A DNA stretch of 64,000 nt from Diadema setosum. Taxonomy: Eukaryota > Echinodermata > Echinoidea > Diadematoida > Diadematidae. A program made the translations under genes and the position numbers. The stretch covers positions 23,152,699 through 23,216,698 of the forward strand of contig CM067070.1 in the NCBI GenBank assembly GCA_033980235.1, given 5' to 3'. Under the pieces are notes generated by a model. It was not told where the DNA came from. It was given only the letters and a program-made list of their open reading frames with translations, and did no database searches. Below, in pieces: positions 43,701 through 48,230 of the stretch. Numbering within the stretch: the first letter of the stretch is position 1; every line of letters starts with the position of its first letter.

Positions 43701-44430
43701 AACGAAGATAAGAGAAAATCGTAATATGTGAATTAGCAATGTGTACACAACTAGAAGAAAGTGTATAACGGAAAGAAAGTTTGAAAGCAATTGAATAACG
43801 TTAAATGTGTAAGTCTTCACAATTGAAAAAATAGAAAGGCACTGTTTTTACAGTCTCAACAAACGTTTCAGTGACAAATTTTTAAAAAATCACAAGAACA
43901 AAATATTCGATATTATACCCCCACTCCTATACTGTGTAACGGAATAGATGAAAATTTTCCGTCTTAATGGAGTTTATTTTGTCTTTATCAGAAAAAAAAA
44001 ATACGATTCGTCAAGAGTACTTGCGAACAGTGGCGAAGGAAGAATAAGAAGGTAATACATGCAAAAACCTTGATGTCTCGTAGTCTTCAAATTATATACG
44101 AGTATTCTGAGGAGAGTGTTTTCTATTTCTTGTTTGATAATAACTACTTCAAAATGCTTCTGCCTTCAAGGGAGGAAAGACTTTGAAATCTTTTTTGATG
44201 TATCCGATCACTCTCTGACTTATTTAACGTCGCTGTTGGGACTCTCAAAGAATCTAGAAATAACATGTGTTCTGATACTGTCATGGCATTCGTTACAGTA
44301 GAAACACGTTTGTCAAAGTTAAAGGTATATCTACAAAAGACACGTACTCACCAAAAGTTTCACTGACTATTGTTGAAAGGACAATGAAAAGTATGAAGTT
44401 TTCAAACGCAGTCGCCATTTCAGATGTCAT
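7486..44430 (-). CDS. Ig/FN3 transmembrane receptor, ten-exon gene (nephrin/Kirrel/SYG-like architecture)
   Basis: Gene model from ten exons: 44352-44430, 33788-34171, 22484-22792, 20352-20645, 19160-19465, 11816-11950, 10944-11093, 9588-9716, 8843-8940 and 7486-7800. Each has an AG acceptor and GT donor where required, and the reading phase matches at all nine junctions (eight phase 1, the last phase 0). Together they give 2,199 nt and 732 residues. Order: signal peptide (1-26), V-like Ig (27-155), C2-type Ig (155-258), two I-set-like Ig (258-458), FN3 (458-553), transmembrane helix (about 560-585) and a 147-residue cytoplasmic tail. The protein would be a plasma-membrane adhesion or recognition receptor. 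Ig plus FN3 plus one helix recalls nephrin, Kirrel and SYG proteins, but there are only four Ig domains, so no orthologue is claimed. The model is seen in the sequence; the function is inferred. Extra or alternative exons are possible. Confidence 0.82.
7801..8842 (-). other. Receptor intron 9
   Basis: Intron between exons 9 and 10. No coding signal; a short run of GGGTTACGGTTATAGGG-like degenerate repeat near 8495-8540. Confidence 0.55.
8843..8940 (-). CDS. Receptor exon 9: proline-rich juxtamembrane tail
   Basis: A 98-nt exon entering in phase 1 and leaving in phase 0. The acceptor is AACACATAG and the donor C|GTGAGC. It is needed to bridge exon 8 (exit phase 1) and exon 10 (entry phase 0), and the only open frame is the one that fits. 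The 32 codons include ENLPPLPPVRDV, a P-x-x-P stretch of the type bound by SH3 domains, and an acidic SPMDTIPF segment. The AG five bases downstream (TTCAG) would break the frame, so the TAG acceptor is preferred. Confidence 0.68.
8941..9587 (-). other. Receptor intron 8
   Basis: Intron between exons 8 and 9, with A-rich and GA-rich stretches (9382-9560). No element recognised. Confidence 0.55.
9588..9716 (-). CDS. Receptor exon 8: transmembrane segment
   Basis: A 129-nt exon, phase 1 at both ends (acceptor CTTATACATCAG, donor A|GTAAGT). It encodes a short juxtamembrane linker and then a single hydrophobic helix (LVVIGSGGTVIFVLLITVTL), followed by the basic stop-transfer SRRKRAR. This fixes a type I topology: Ig and FN3 domains outside, C-terminus inside. 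The small GSGG patch in the outer half of the helix could favour helix packing, which is inference only. Confidence 0.85.
10519..10781. mobile_element. CCCGTTATAACGA MITE, copy 2
   Basis: Starts CAGTGGACTCCCGTTATAAC and ends ATGGGAGTACAGACTG, with TA on both sides. The middle is a (TTTA)n expansion and a G run. It lies in the receptor intron between exons 8 and 7. Confidence 0.75.
10944..11093 (-). CDS. Receptor exon 7: second half of FN3 domain
   Basis: A 150-nt exon, phase 1 at both ends (acceptor TTCTTTCTTGACAG, donor G|GTAAGG). It encodes strands D to G of FN3, with the conserved L-x-P-x-x-x-Y core (LQPDTCYSISVVAENDVG) and the S-x-P-S ending (SDPSNTVLVCT). With exon 6 this gives about 95 residues, a normal FN3 length. 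It sits directly before the membrane span, as in nephrin-type receptors. Confidence 0.85.
11094..11636 (-). other. Receptor intron 6 part
   Basis: Noncoding. A likely small MITE lies at about 11358-11505 (ACACTCTAAGAAAAATAGG start, inverted AAGGTGCAAAA and GCACCTTT blocks), a type that I cannot name. Confidence 0.4.
11637..11785. repeat. (TTGAA)n microsatellite
   Basis: About thirty TTGAA units with rare changes, ending about 30 bp from the exon 6 donor. Confidence 0.97.
11816..11950 (-). CDS. Receptor exon 6: first half of FN3 domain
   Basis: A 135-nt exon, phase 1 at both ends (acceptor TTCTGTACAG, donor G|GTATCA). It encodes strands A to C of a fibronectin type III domain: DPPTNLSADA, then the conserved tryptophan in IIVTWLPTDDG. 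The FN3 fold is completed by exon 7; the split in the middle of FN3 is common in animal Ig receptors. A (TTCAA)n pentanucleotide repeat (RNA sense) starts about 30 bp after the donor. Confidence 0.82.
12218..12843 (+). mobile_element. tRNA-derived SINE with AATCA tail
   Basis: The first 75 bp form a tRNA-like head: A box TGGTATAGTGG and B box GAGTTCGGTTCCC. The body shares ACCCACCATGTCCCT with the copy at 19726-19968. It probably ends in the (AATCA)n tail at 12806-12842, which resembles LINE-type tails seen at 59396-59434. The boundary of the body is inferred. Confidence 0.68.
12851..13013. mobile_element. CAGGGCCCCAT MITE, 163 bp
   Basis: Inverted ends CAGGGCCCCATGCCATAAAA and TTTTATGAAATGGGGCCCTG, with further pairing inside (CTCTTGCTGG and CCAGCAAGAG). 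No clear target duplication. Confidence 0.7.
13121..14390. mobile_element. Fold-back MITE with a second MITE nested in it
   Basis: Outer element: TTTAAAGGGGAAATTCAGTC start and GGATTTCCCCTTTAA end. The arms continue to about 13485 and from about 14180. They are split at the middle by a different element (13487-14177). Confidence 0.72.
13487..14177. mobile_element. Nested TATGTGACC MITE
   Basis: Inverted ends TATGTGACCCTGCACCTCAA and TTGAGGTGCACGGTCACATA. About 690 bp, inserted in the outer fold-back element. No ORF of interest. Confidence 0.72.
14447..14484. repeat. (AC)n microsatellite
   Basis: About 19 AC units, 40 bp below the candidate exon at 14525. Confidence 0.95.
14525..14607 (-). 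CDS. Candidate 83-nt proline-rich exon between Ig4 and FN3 exons
   Basis: Minus strand, acceptor TGTACATTGTTTAG, donor AAG|GTACTT. The open frame reads PIYGFPQHFGFPAPH and VPTDPFQPVLK, proline- and aromatic-rich and unlike the flanking simple repeat. It enters in phase 1 and leaves in phase 0, so it cannot sit between the phase-1 exons 5 and 6 without breaking the frame. Splicing from exon 5 (exit phase 1) to this exon and then to exon 10 (entry phase 0) would keep frame and skip the membrane span. Support is limited to splice sites and composition. Confidence 0.28.
14832..15088. mobile_element. TTCCATTGTTCT fold-back MITE
   Basis: Starts TTCCATTGTTCTGTAAAA and ends AGAACAATGGAA. The arms pair imperfectly, including GAGCCACTTAAAAC/AGAGTAGCCATCTGA and their diverged complements. 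Confidence 0.6.
15443..15658. mobile_element. TGAAGAGTTTGTTTGC fold-back MITE, copy 2, in a (TA)n tract
   Basis: Same ends as the copy at 5903-6153, flanked on both sides by (TA)n runs (15412-15442 and 15658-15706). It therefore seems to have inserted into a TA microsatellite or to have seeded one. Confidence 0.78.
15707..17659 (-). other. Receptor intron 5 part
   Basis: Noncoding. A (GAATT)-tailed retroelement end lies at about 15890-16145, and a block near 17340-17470 (ATTGGCTTTAGAATCTCTGC) recurs diverged at 30325-30445. Confidence 0.45.
17660..17955. mobile_element. TTAAAGGGATGG-family fold-back MITE, truncated
   Basis: Shares TAGTTTTGGTTGAGAC, the GTGGGACCCAC centre and GGATGTCTCAGCCATTC with the family. 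The outer right part is missing. Confidence 0.7.
18119..18241. mobile_element. Small fold-back MITE next to a C20 run
   Basis: TCATCAAGCGTTTTGTCGGATA and ATATCTGACAAAATGCTTGATGA are inverted. A run of about 20 C follows directly (18240-18259). Confidence 0.65.
18993..19152. repeat. (AATG)n microsatellite, about 160 bp
   Basis: About forty AATG units, broken by five AAAG units at 19076-19096. It ends eight bases from the exon 5 boundary. Confidence 0.97.
19160..19465 (-). CDS. Receptor exon 5: I-set Ig domain squeezed between microsatellites
   Basis: A 306-nt exon, phase 1 at both ends. It encodes an I-set-like Ig domain: LTLTCTAEGYPEPEISWL with the first cysteine and core tryptophan, and GSRWCVASNAMG with the second cysteine. 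The usual tyrosine two residues before that cysteine is replaced. The acceptor is ATGACGTCACCAG and the donor GTGAGT. The intron sides are simple repeat almost at once: a (CATT)n tract (RNA sense) begins 8 bp after the exon end, and an (ATT/ATC)n tract lies within about 20 bp upstream of the acceptor and must supply its pyrimidines. Confidence 0.86.
19484..19720. repeat. Imperfect (AAT/GAT)n microsatellite
   Basis: A mix of AAT, GAT and AAC units over about 235 bp, beginning about 20 bp beyond the exon 5 acceptor. Confidence 0.9.
19726..19968 (-). mobile_element. tRNA-derived SINE, minus strand
   Basis: Reverse complement of the 19893-19968 region shows a tRNA-like head with B box GAGTTCGAATCCC and GATAAGACTCTCGGCTG. 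The body shares TTACCCACCATGTCCCT with the plus-strand SINE at 12218. Confidence 0.65.
20352..20645 (-). CDS. Receptor exon 4: I-set Ig domain
   Basis: A 294-nt exon, phase 1 at both ends (acceptor AACTTTCCAG, donor CAGT|GTAAGT). It encodes a classic I-set Ig domain: VRVHCWANGNPKPE with the first cysteine and the G-x-P-x-P turn, core tryptophan in FIRWSKVG, then RHAGRYRCTAANGVG with the second cysteine and the A-x-N-x-x-G strand ending. Length is normal for the family. The exon starts with the D-P-P linker common between Ig domains. Base composition is GC-richer than the flanking intron, as expected for selected coding sequence. Confidence 0.88.
21086..22104. mobile_element. Long palindromic element, 1 kb, arms about 480 bp
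   Basis: Ends GGGTACCTAAGGGGG and its near complement CCCCCTTAGATACCC. The left arm (about 21087-21590) and right arm (about 21640-22103) are close to perfect inverted copies, each with a run of more than nine G or C near its end. ACT may be a 3-bp target duplication. It lies in the receptor intron between exons 4 and 3, so the pre-mRNA would contain a long hairpin. Confidence 0.8.
22146..22331. mobile_element. CCCGTTATAACGA MITE, copy 3
   Basis: Both ends are intact (CAGTGGACTCCCG and CGGGAGTGCACTG). It is 186 bp and the best preserved of the family here. It lies about 150 bp below the exon 3 donor, in the intron between exons 4 and 3. A fourth, right-end-only fragment lies at 20187-20255. 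Confidence 0.75.
22484..22792 (-). CDS. Receptor exon 3: divergent cysteine-rich Ig domain
   Basis: A 309-nt exon, phase 1 at both ends. The acceptor is TCCATTGTAG behind a pyrimidine-rich tract; the donor is CAGT|GTACGG, a weak match. The protein looks like a C2 (CD80-like) Ig domain: first cysteine in AGLSCSAEV, then VDDHGSQITCCV in place of the usual D-x-G-x-Y-x-C. The core tryptophan is replaced in the SLLMAKDG segment. The end is unusually cysteine-rich (CCVQANSVCPQVCAEAC), so it may carry extra disulfides. A (TTA/TCA)n microsatellite starts about 100 bp upstream of the acceptor. The phase match to exons 2 and 4 is the main reason to include it. Confidence 0.75.
22891..23035. repeat. (ATT)n/(ATC)n microsatellite
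   Basis: Nearly pure trinucleotide tract, about 100 bp upstream of the exon 3 acceptor in the gene's sense. Confidence 0.95.
23340..24790 (+). pseudogene. Decayed Jockey/CR1-type LINE reverse transcriptase
   Basis: Fragments of a reverse transcriptase in shifting plus frames: CGVPQESC with a LFIIYITDI-like box near 23500-23560, YAGDTN in place of the F-A-D-D box near 23595, TFIGINL near 24195, and a C-terminal GPKFWNDLNREI followed by FKHKLKLACL near 24640-24740. It is broken by stops and frameshifts and split by the MITE at 23703-24094. The 3' region runs to about 25250, where AACAAACAAACAAA may be its tail. Confidence 0.68.
23703..24094. mobile_element. TTAAAGGGATGG-family fold-back MITE
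   Basis: Full body with the GTGGGACCCAC centre, ending ATCATCCCTTTAA. It interrupts a decayed LINE (23340-24790). Confidence 0.75.
25570..25790. repeat. Degenerate GCTCGTGGGCTGTATG repeats
   Basis: GCTCGTGGG or a close variant recurs about seven times in 200 bp (25598, 25636, 25711, 25726 and others), often followed by CTGTATG. Likely a decayed minisatellite. Confidence 0.6.
25905..26540. mobile_element. Degenerate fold-back element
   Basis: Blocks such as ATGATGTCACCTCAC and GTGATGTGATGACATCATC, and GAATTCCAGTACAG near the start with ACTCCGAGTTAATGG at the end, suggest a diverged relative of the 13121 family. Boundaries are uncertain. An A run of about 21 lies at 26248-26267. Confidence 0.45.
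27163..29761. mobile_element. Non-autonomous hAT-type element with internal satellite
   Basis: Inverted ends CAACGGCGTAGCCAGG and (reverse complement of the right end) CACTGGCGTAGCCAGG, flanked by a perfect 8-bp direct repeat CTTCAACA at 27155-27162 and 29762-29769. An 8-bp duplication with CA-starting ends is the signature of the hAT superfamily. Inside are seven 274-bp tandem repeats, G/C homopolymers and a degenerate relative of the repeat near 29490-29600. No transposase frame is present. Confidence 0.82.
27229..29085. repeat. 274-bp tandem repeat, seven copies
   Basis: The CCCGAGCGAGCGGAGCGAG motif recurs at 27229, 27504, 27779, 28052, 28326, 28599 (one change) and 28873, a period of 273-275 bp. 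Each unit has a GC-rich head with GGGAGGGGGGTGTCCCCCCT and an AT-rich body. Copies are well over 90 percent alike by eye. Confidence 0.92.
29898..30253. repeat. Dispersed repeat GGTCCTGTTTACCTTTGGG, copy 1
   Basis: About 355 bp shared with 46031-46401 and 52614-52989: ATCACACTTGATGCATATGT, ACCATAACTGTAGAC and TGCAAATGGTAAATTATGC recur in the same order. Type unknown. Confidence 0.72.
30254..31717 (-). other. Receptor intron 2, middle part
   Basis: Noncoding. Short TTTA and CA runs and a diverged repeat at 30325-30480. No exon recognised. Confidence 0.5.
31718..32741. mobile_element. Diverged fold-back MITE with nested GACCCAAGT elements
   Basis: Outer arms (AAAGGACACGTTCACCTTC start, GGGGGTGACATTTTTCCTTAA end) resemble 4188-4757. 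The middle (about 32070-32540) holds inverted TAAGAACGACCCAAGT and ACTTGGGCCGTTCTTA blocks, with two further copies at 32272 and 32360. This suggests one or two smaller elements nested inside. Confidence 0.68.
32742..33787 (-). other. Receptor intron 2, right part
   Basis: Unique-looking AT-rich sequence up to the exon 2 donor. Nothing recognised. Confidence 0.5.
33788..34171 (-). CDS. Receptor exon 2: V-like Ig domain
   Basis: A 384-nt exon, phase 1 at both ends, acceptor ATATACAG and donor G|GTAAGT. It encodes one Ig domain: first cysteine in NISCAYDPP, core tryptophan in LTWSFSRH, and the second cysteine in the DEGNYTCSV motif. The domain is long for an I-set (about 127 residues) and has an extra cysteine pair (YICSF and NGCMT) between the canonical ones, which suggests a V-type fold with an additional disulfide in the C'-D region. 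It is the membrane-distal domain and so the likeliest ligand-binding one. The first 31 nt of this exon and its acceptor are duplicated 8.8 kb upstream (42952-42982). Confidence 0.85.
34552..34745. repeat. 194-bp palindrome with hammerhead-like core on both strands (copy 1)
   Basis: Two perfect arms of about 92 bp around an 8-nt loop, flanked by (TA)n runs. Plus strand: CTGACGA at 34656-34662, a GGTCTG/CAGACC stem, then GAAA at 34679-34682. The minus strand has the same core starting at 34641. No protein is encoded. The layout resembles the terminal regions of Penelope-like elements, which are known to carry hammerhead motifs. Confidence 0.8.
34656..34689 (+). ncRNA. Hammerhead-ribozyme-like core
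   Basis: Core residues CTGACGA fit the hammerhead CUGANGA box. The six-pair stem II is GGTCTG/CAGACC, followed by GAAA. AAAATTTT could form a minimal palindromic helix III with U as the cleavage-site base, and GCA before the core can pair with TGT after it as a short helix I. One extra A separates CUGACGA from stem II, a departure from the textbook core. The helices are short, so dimeric or weak activity would be expected. Activity is inference. Confidence 0.45.
35130..38918 (-). CDS. LINE ORF2: AP endonuclease and reverse transcriptase (Tx1/L1 group)
   Basis: An uninterrupted 1,262-codon ORF. Residues 5-235 form an APE-type endonuclease: SMNCRG (residue 11 N), QDTH (the usual glutamate region), SLYGPN, CGDWN, SRLDFFL and TDHAKVSLSL. 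Residues about 500-760 form the reverse transcriptase: ITLIPK, NWRPISLLN, GFLEGRYIGENI, LIDFEKAFDS (about 616), QGCRQGDPLSPYLF and QYADDTLL with the catalytic YADD at about 713. Residues about 1143-1160 hold the C-terminal cysteine-histidine motif (CTFC, then HIFCSC). The protein nicks target DNA and primes reverse transcription of its own RNA. GCRQGDPLSPYLF and the zinc motif point to the L1/Tx1 group rather than CR1 or Jockey. The intact frame suggests recent activity. Confidence 0.93.
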   Translation of the reverse strand: MQDNVTFISMNCRGLANSQKRQDVLSYLKSKKYDVCCIQDTHFIPSTEAEIRKEWKGECFLSCNTSNSRGVAILFKDTIPVKVNRVQIDKTGNFVILDLKLYEYNLTFISLYGPNTDKPDFFVDLQKIILEFENPHTILCGDWNLVQDTTLDTYNYVHVNNPRAKKQLDTMKNDLSLCDPWRICNPDERCYTWRQQNPFKQSRLDFFLISSELLSLVCNTDISSGYRTDHAKVSLSLNLNEFKRGPGFWKFNNILLKDEIYVQKIKQIIKDTIIFYAKGNVQFDHSDNVIGECQLTVNDQLFFETLMMIIRGETISYASYIKKQNIDREKELEKNIENLEEKLLLCNDKSEILDEINKQKEEFEILRSKENERIAMRSRIKWMELGEKPSKYFLTLEKQNNVNRQIRQLFCENDIIMNQCDIQKEVFKFYSSLYEEKETTDVDLDLLLSSSDIPKLSQQMSLSSEGPLNEEEVYYVLKNMKCNKSPGLDGFTVEFYRVFWKEIKSFLLNSLNYAYFSGQMSGAQKMGVITLIPKVNQPRQFLKNWRPISLLNVIYKLASGCIANRFKKFLSYLIHGNQTGFLEGRYIGENIRLLYDILLYTELHDIPGLLLLIDFEKAFDSVSHKFLFKVLDFFNFGQSMKKWVQLFYNNATSSVLVNGYFTDRFKIEQGCRQGDPLSPYLFLLVSEILGIMIRHTNSVVGLQINEKNFKVLQYADDTLLTLNGSDQDLKDALEIFDTFANISNLRINPRKTKIIWIGKNRNCRIKLLEDCNFDWIFQGRYFRYLGIEFSVKLYEMVEQNYCEKMKDITNTMTSWSKRSLTVLGRITVVKSLLMSKLNYLLLSLPEPNFKTLTDINRCFYSFIWENKPDKINRNQMCQLYCHGGTKMIDIFMHVKSLKISWIRRFICDPQTENYTFHMFRSFLPQPVSFHLFMGSLYYKKLANVMSNDFWKEVLLAFSEFLQINTNDNWASQPLWNNPLIKMNNNTVYFKSWCEKGVRFINDLLDNDGKFLSYFEFQRKFDIQTNFLQHGGLCNSIQSFAKNRMSKIADPFIPHGLNVILKHKKGCSDIYQTLLRHTSKHCNSFVKWSSMLDLDDETWSLYCLIPFESTIDINMRWFQFKILNRILYMKDALLKFGFVTDKKCTFCNDSEETIMHIFCSCPYSNNIWNKFERWLLLKIDKQIVFTNQHKLFGFYGLNNSALNCMMIVIRREIFSAKLKKTVPSFEHIISEIKCYFEMEKCISQMNSREKTFVKKWALFIKCF
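39180..42690 (-). repeat. LINE 5' monomer array (about five units of 0.66-0.70 kb)
   Basis: Recurring blocks: the plus-strand phrase CACCTCTGCGTGACACAATT or close variants occurs near 39200, 40261, 40961, 41641 and 42300, and an ACCTGTGTGAACTTTCACA block near 39480, 40537, 41235 and 41930. Spacing is 0.66-0.70 kb once the 0.39-kb MITE at 39685-40074 is removed. Tandem 5' monomers act as promoters in some L1 families of rodents; a similar role here is inference. No ORF1 is found inside. Confidence 0.72.
39685..40074. mobile_element. Fold-back MITE inside the LINE 5' region, T-to-C hypermutated
   Basis: Begins TTAAAGGGAT and ends ATCCCTTTAA, with a long inverted repeat around the central GTGGGACCCAC. 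Relatives at 17660, 23703, 53905 and 56255 share the body. Relative to them this copy has C for T at roughly 30 plus-strand positions in both arms (for example ACCGGCCCGAAACGCCCGAG where others read close to ATTGGTTTTGAAATGGCTGAG) and almost no reverse changes. Confidence 0.75.
42741..42951. repeat. Tandem duplication, copy 1 right part
   Basis: Matches 43686-43896 essentially base for base. Removing the LINE and one 10-bp target duplication joins it to 34903, restoring a unit of about 0.98 kb. Confidence 0.85.
42952..43896. repeat. Tandem duplication, copy 2 (uninterrupted)
   Basis: An uninterrupted 945-bp unit that repeats 34141-34913 plus 42741-42951. It carries a second copy of the exon 2 acceptor and the first 31 nt of exon 2, followed by intron sequence rather than the rest of the exon. 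The junction reads CACAAG|ACGGGCCCC. Confidence 0.85.
43347..43540. repeat. 194-bp palindrome with hammerhead-like core (copy 2)
   Basis: Second copy of the palindrome within the duplicated unit, with CTGACGA at 43451-43457 and GAAA at 43474-43477 on the plus strand. It appears identical to copy 1; only the flanking (TA)n lengths differ. Confidence 0.8.
43897..44351 (-). other. Receptor intron 1, promoter-proximal part
   Basis: Sequence between the tandem duplication and the exon 1 donor. Nothing recognised. Confidence 0.5.
44352..44430 (-). CDS. Receptor exon 1: signal peptide
   Basis: Encodes a start methionine and a hydrophobic run (FILFIVLSTIV) ending near SETFG, typical of a secretory signal peptide. 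The donor is G|GTGAGT directly after the phenylalanine codon and leaves phase 1, which fits the next exon (G|GC, glycine). A second ATG lies at 44416-44418 and would shorten the peptide by four residues. The frame is also open upstream to an ATG at 44482-44484, which would place a polar stretch before the hydrophobic core. I prefer 44430 because it gives a compact signal sequence; 44418 is equally plausible. The 5' untranslated region and promoter are not recognisable. Confidence 0.72.
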
Positions 44431-45323
44431 CTTCTCCTTCCCAATAAGATCCCAAGTGCTGAAGACGAGGAAGCTTATACCCAACGTCTATCCATCTGAT
44501 CCTTCAACGTTTGTATCAGGAAAAGTGTCGCCCTCTTGGCGAAATGTCCATGTTCAAGGAAGCTAGCCCTGGGACTGAAGAAAATGAAGAAAACCACCTC
44601 CCTGGGAATGTAAACTGTGTAAGGTCATATTCTCTTACCACTATATAGCAAGAGCCTTTCTCTTAGCTATAATAGTTTCGATAACAATGAAAATTACAAC
44701 GCAAATTATTTTGTATTGAACTGTTACACCGGAAGTTTCTTGCCGCTTATAATGGATCAAATTGCAGGGCTTCTTTCAACAAATAAGTTTCGTGGTAAGT
44801 TTCTCCAAGGATGACAAGGTACAGGCATAACAATCATGGATTATTATTCGAAACACTGGTTTAAGGGTACTAAAGGCTCCATCACCGTATTTCAAGAGGG
44901 TCTAAGATTCTCGCATACTATGGTCAAAAGATGAAAGAGGTATCGGTTGCTGTATAAGAAGAATGGACCATTTTTGTGAATTATATTAGGTTAAAAGAAG
45001 GATCTCGAAGTTTATTAAAATCATTGATTCATAGCTGGCTAATGGAGATACGTTGGTATAGATGTGATGTGTTCGAAACATAGTTGGACTAATTACGTTT
45101 AGTTCTATTATAGTCTTGCAGCATTGTTTGAAGTGGTGGAAGTACTGAAATATGTTGCTCTAGACATCACGTGATCTCTGTGAGTGTCTCTGCTGGGAAA
45201 TGCGTGTAAGTCCCAATGGAATGTGCCTCGTAAGATGGCGGCGCGGCGCCGCGGCTTCAGCTGACAGCGTGAATGGCCCAATGAGATGTCCAGATACTTC
45301 CTATAGAGATCAATGTTTCCAAT
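44431..45323. other. Region upstream of receptor exon 1
   Basis: Would hold the 5' untranslated region and promoter of the receptor gene. No clear TATA box or CpG-rich block. A short GC-rich stretch lies at 45232-45262. Confidence 0.4.
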
Positions 45324-45767
45324 AAGCCAGTTCGGGGTTAGCTCATGGGCACATCGGTACAAATGACCTTTCTTCTTTCTCAGTTGATTAGGCACTCCAC
45401 GAGTTTTCAAGCGAGAGAAGGTATTTCAACTTACCCGACGTAACAATTTATGGAATTCATCAGTCATGTTCAAAGAAAGAATGAACTTGCGTAGACCAGG
45501 TGACCAGAATGATCCATCAATTAGCACTTTGGAAAGCATCCATTTCATTATTTCGCATTAAATGTATTAACAATCTTTTTCTATTGATATTGTCAAATAC
45601 CGCATTTGCTGTCAGGTGGATGTGCTAGCAAGGACCACTCATAATGATCACTTGAATAATCATTACATCACAGATGCTTATCTCAGTGAATAAAAAACCA
45701 ACATGCTCTGCCGGTACTGATGACCTTTTTCTGCTCATGCTCAAAGTGGAACCCCGAACTGGCTTAT
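45324..45767. mobile_element. AAGCCAGTTCGG MITE, copy 2
   Basis: Inverted ends AAGCCAGTTCGGGGTTAGC and AACCCCGAACTGGCTTA-like right end (plus strand GGAACCCCGAACTGGCTTA). Direct relative of 6695-7228. Located upstream of receptor exon 1. Confidence 0.72.
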
Positions 45768-46030
45768 TGACTTTGCCTTCCTAGAGGGCGGCAGAGTAGT
45801 CGCGTTTTCCAACGGATTCATTTCGAGATAAGCGCGGTAAGAAGTACAAATCTGGGAAACACTCTCGGCAAACGCAGAAGGATAAAAGATTCTCAAATCA
45901 GGAAGGAAAAAGAAAAAAAGATAAGTAGAAGGAGAAGGGGGAAAAACAGAGAAGAAATTCGATCTCATCTTAGTTTCGCAAACTTTCGCATTGTACTTAT
46001 ATAGGCCATACCGAATGAGGCTTTGCACCT

Positions 46031-46401
46031 TAAAGGTATACCATTGTGAGCAGTGATTCTTTTTTTTTAAAGTGCTCGAGTTATCACACTTGATGCATAT
46101 GTGTAGGTCGGTTGTATCACAAAACGACCTACCATATAGAGTCTAAAATTTTCGCAATAAAGCCTGAAATACAAGGAGATATCTCTATATTTCCCACTAA
46201 ACCATAACTGTAGACGGTCTAGTCTAGAAACAATCTATTTTATAATTATTGTTCACATTTTGTATATTTAACAATACTTAACATTGATTATGCTGGTTCA
46301 AATCTTAGCATTGGTTTTTTTCTATCCCTAACTCACATTTTAGAGCTGTTTTGAAGCACTAGATCTTGGTTTTGTTTCATCTGCAAATGGTAAATAATGC
46401 A
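46031..46401. repeat. Dispersed repeat GGTCCTGTTTACC family, copy 2
   Basis: Same order of shared blocks as 29898-30253, diverged by roughly a tenth by eye. Located upstream of receptor exon 1. Confidence 0.72.
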
Positions 46402-47295
46402 TTTAAGAGTGCAATTTCACGACAAGGTTAAGTGTGATTCAGTACGAAAAATGATCATGGATAAAGTAAATGTACGCGAACAGAGTTGTGGTAATTTGAA
46501 TAGAATTGGACACTGAAAATAGTTGTTTTTGATGGGTCGTGCTTTTTAAATCACATCTCAACTTAATAGGATCTCAGATCAGATCTCAATAGGACAATTC
46601 ATTTTATTTCGTCCACTTAACTCTCATAATCTACTCAACGCGAACATGGTGTAGAATTGCACTTTAAACAGTGTTAAACAGGACATCCTGGCTAGGAGTC
46701 CTGCTAAAGCGGATTCGAACGTCCATTGAAGGGGAATTTATTTTGAATAAACATTTGAATTCTGTGAATGCATAAATATCAGACGTAAACATTTGTTAAG
46801 TTTGAGGAAAATCCGACAATCAATGGGTTAAAATTCCTTCTCCGTCATCGCTGCATATTAAAGACTACAAAAATTCGTGCTGTGATTCCATAAAACGCAA
46901 CATAAAAAAATGCTGAGTATTCCGTAGAGACATGCTTAGTTTCAATATTCCACATGGTGATATTGCATCAGATCTCAGTGATTTAAACTTCAGTTTGGGC
47001 AATCAATTCGTGGAGGGCATATGACACATAGACGGACATGTCATTTAAATCTTAAAATGCTGAAATCGGGAGTGTATCTTCTCTTGTCAGTCGTACATTT
47101 AATTAGCATCAAAATGGGAATATATCAAAAATAAAATAGAACAGAGCTCAGTTATTAAGAAATGTATCGCGTTGTCAATACCACATTTTATTTGAAGAAC
47201 GCAAATTAACTGTTGGTATTGACAACATGATACGTTTCTTGAGTTCTGTTTCATTCTTTATATTGTACCCACTCTTGAACTACGAATTACTTAAC

Positions 47296-47303
47296 ACGCA
47301 CAC

Positions 47304-47368
<65 letters not shown>
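47296..47368. repeat. (AC)n-(TA)n microsatellite
   Basis: About ten AC units followed by about 22 TA units. Another (TA)n run lies at 47671-47718. Confidence 0.95.
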
Positions 47369-47370
<2 letters not shown>

Positions 47371-47666
47371 TTCCTGCACATTATGTATGTGTAATAGTTT
47401 CTGCATAATTATGTGTGTATATAATACATACATAAAGTATTTAAACACAAAAACAGATGTAAGGTCATTTCATTCTTTAAGTGAGTTCGTCATCAAACAG
47501 AGAAACATAAAATCTTTTCAATAATACAACTGTACAGCGTTTGAGTGCAAGAAATATCTTGACATATGATATCATATGATATTCTAGTTATTCAAAATTA
47601 ATCTTTAGGTTTTAATCGCAAATGTCTCAAATTCATGCAAGCTGATATATTTTTGCATGTCAACTC

Positions 47667-47723
<57 letters not shown>

Positions 47724-48179
47724 ATTGATTGCTAGGTGATTTCACAACTGTAAAAATAAATAGTCTTGTGAAGTGCACACACACACACACACACAATAAT
47801 TTCATGTGCACATAAATGCAGTTTGATGACTCAGTAGTTCGATGCAAACATTTCAATTAGCAAAGATAGCTTGACATAGATGTCTTCGGCGACGGAAAAT
47901 GACGATGTCGTATGAAAATAATAATCACATGGGGTCTTTGGAACAATAAGGCTCACCGGCTTCTGACGAAGAAGTGGAAGAATGCAAAATGCAAGTAAAG
48001 CTCGTTTTGACGTTGGCTTAATTTTATATGTCATCGCTGAGATACCGGAATGGTATTCCTATATAACTTCCAAGGTTATCTGGACATTGGACTTGGGTGT
48101 TTCACGTCGTACGTATTGCAAGTAAGCGTGTGATTTCAATACATCTTTTCTGTGTGTGTTTTTTTTTAATTCTTTAAGT

Positions 48180-48230
48180 ACAAGAATCGTAATTTCAAAG
48201 CAGACGACTACAACGAGACCCTGACAAAGG
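48180..48230 (+). CDS. Candidate 51-nt micro-exon on the plus strand
   Basis: Flanked by a strong polypyrimidine acceptor (T-rich run ending CTTTAAG) and a strong donor AAAG|GTGAGC. The phase-0 frame reads YKNRNFKADDYNETLTK, a charged hydrophilic peptide. No neighbouring exon was found on this strand, so it may be chance. Confidence 0.25.
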
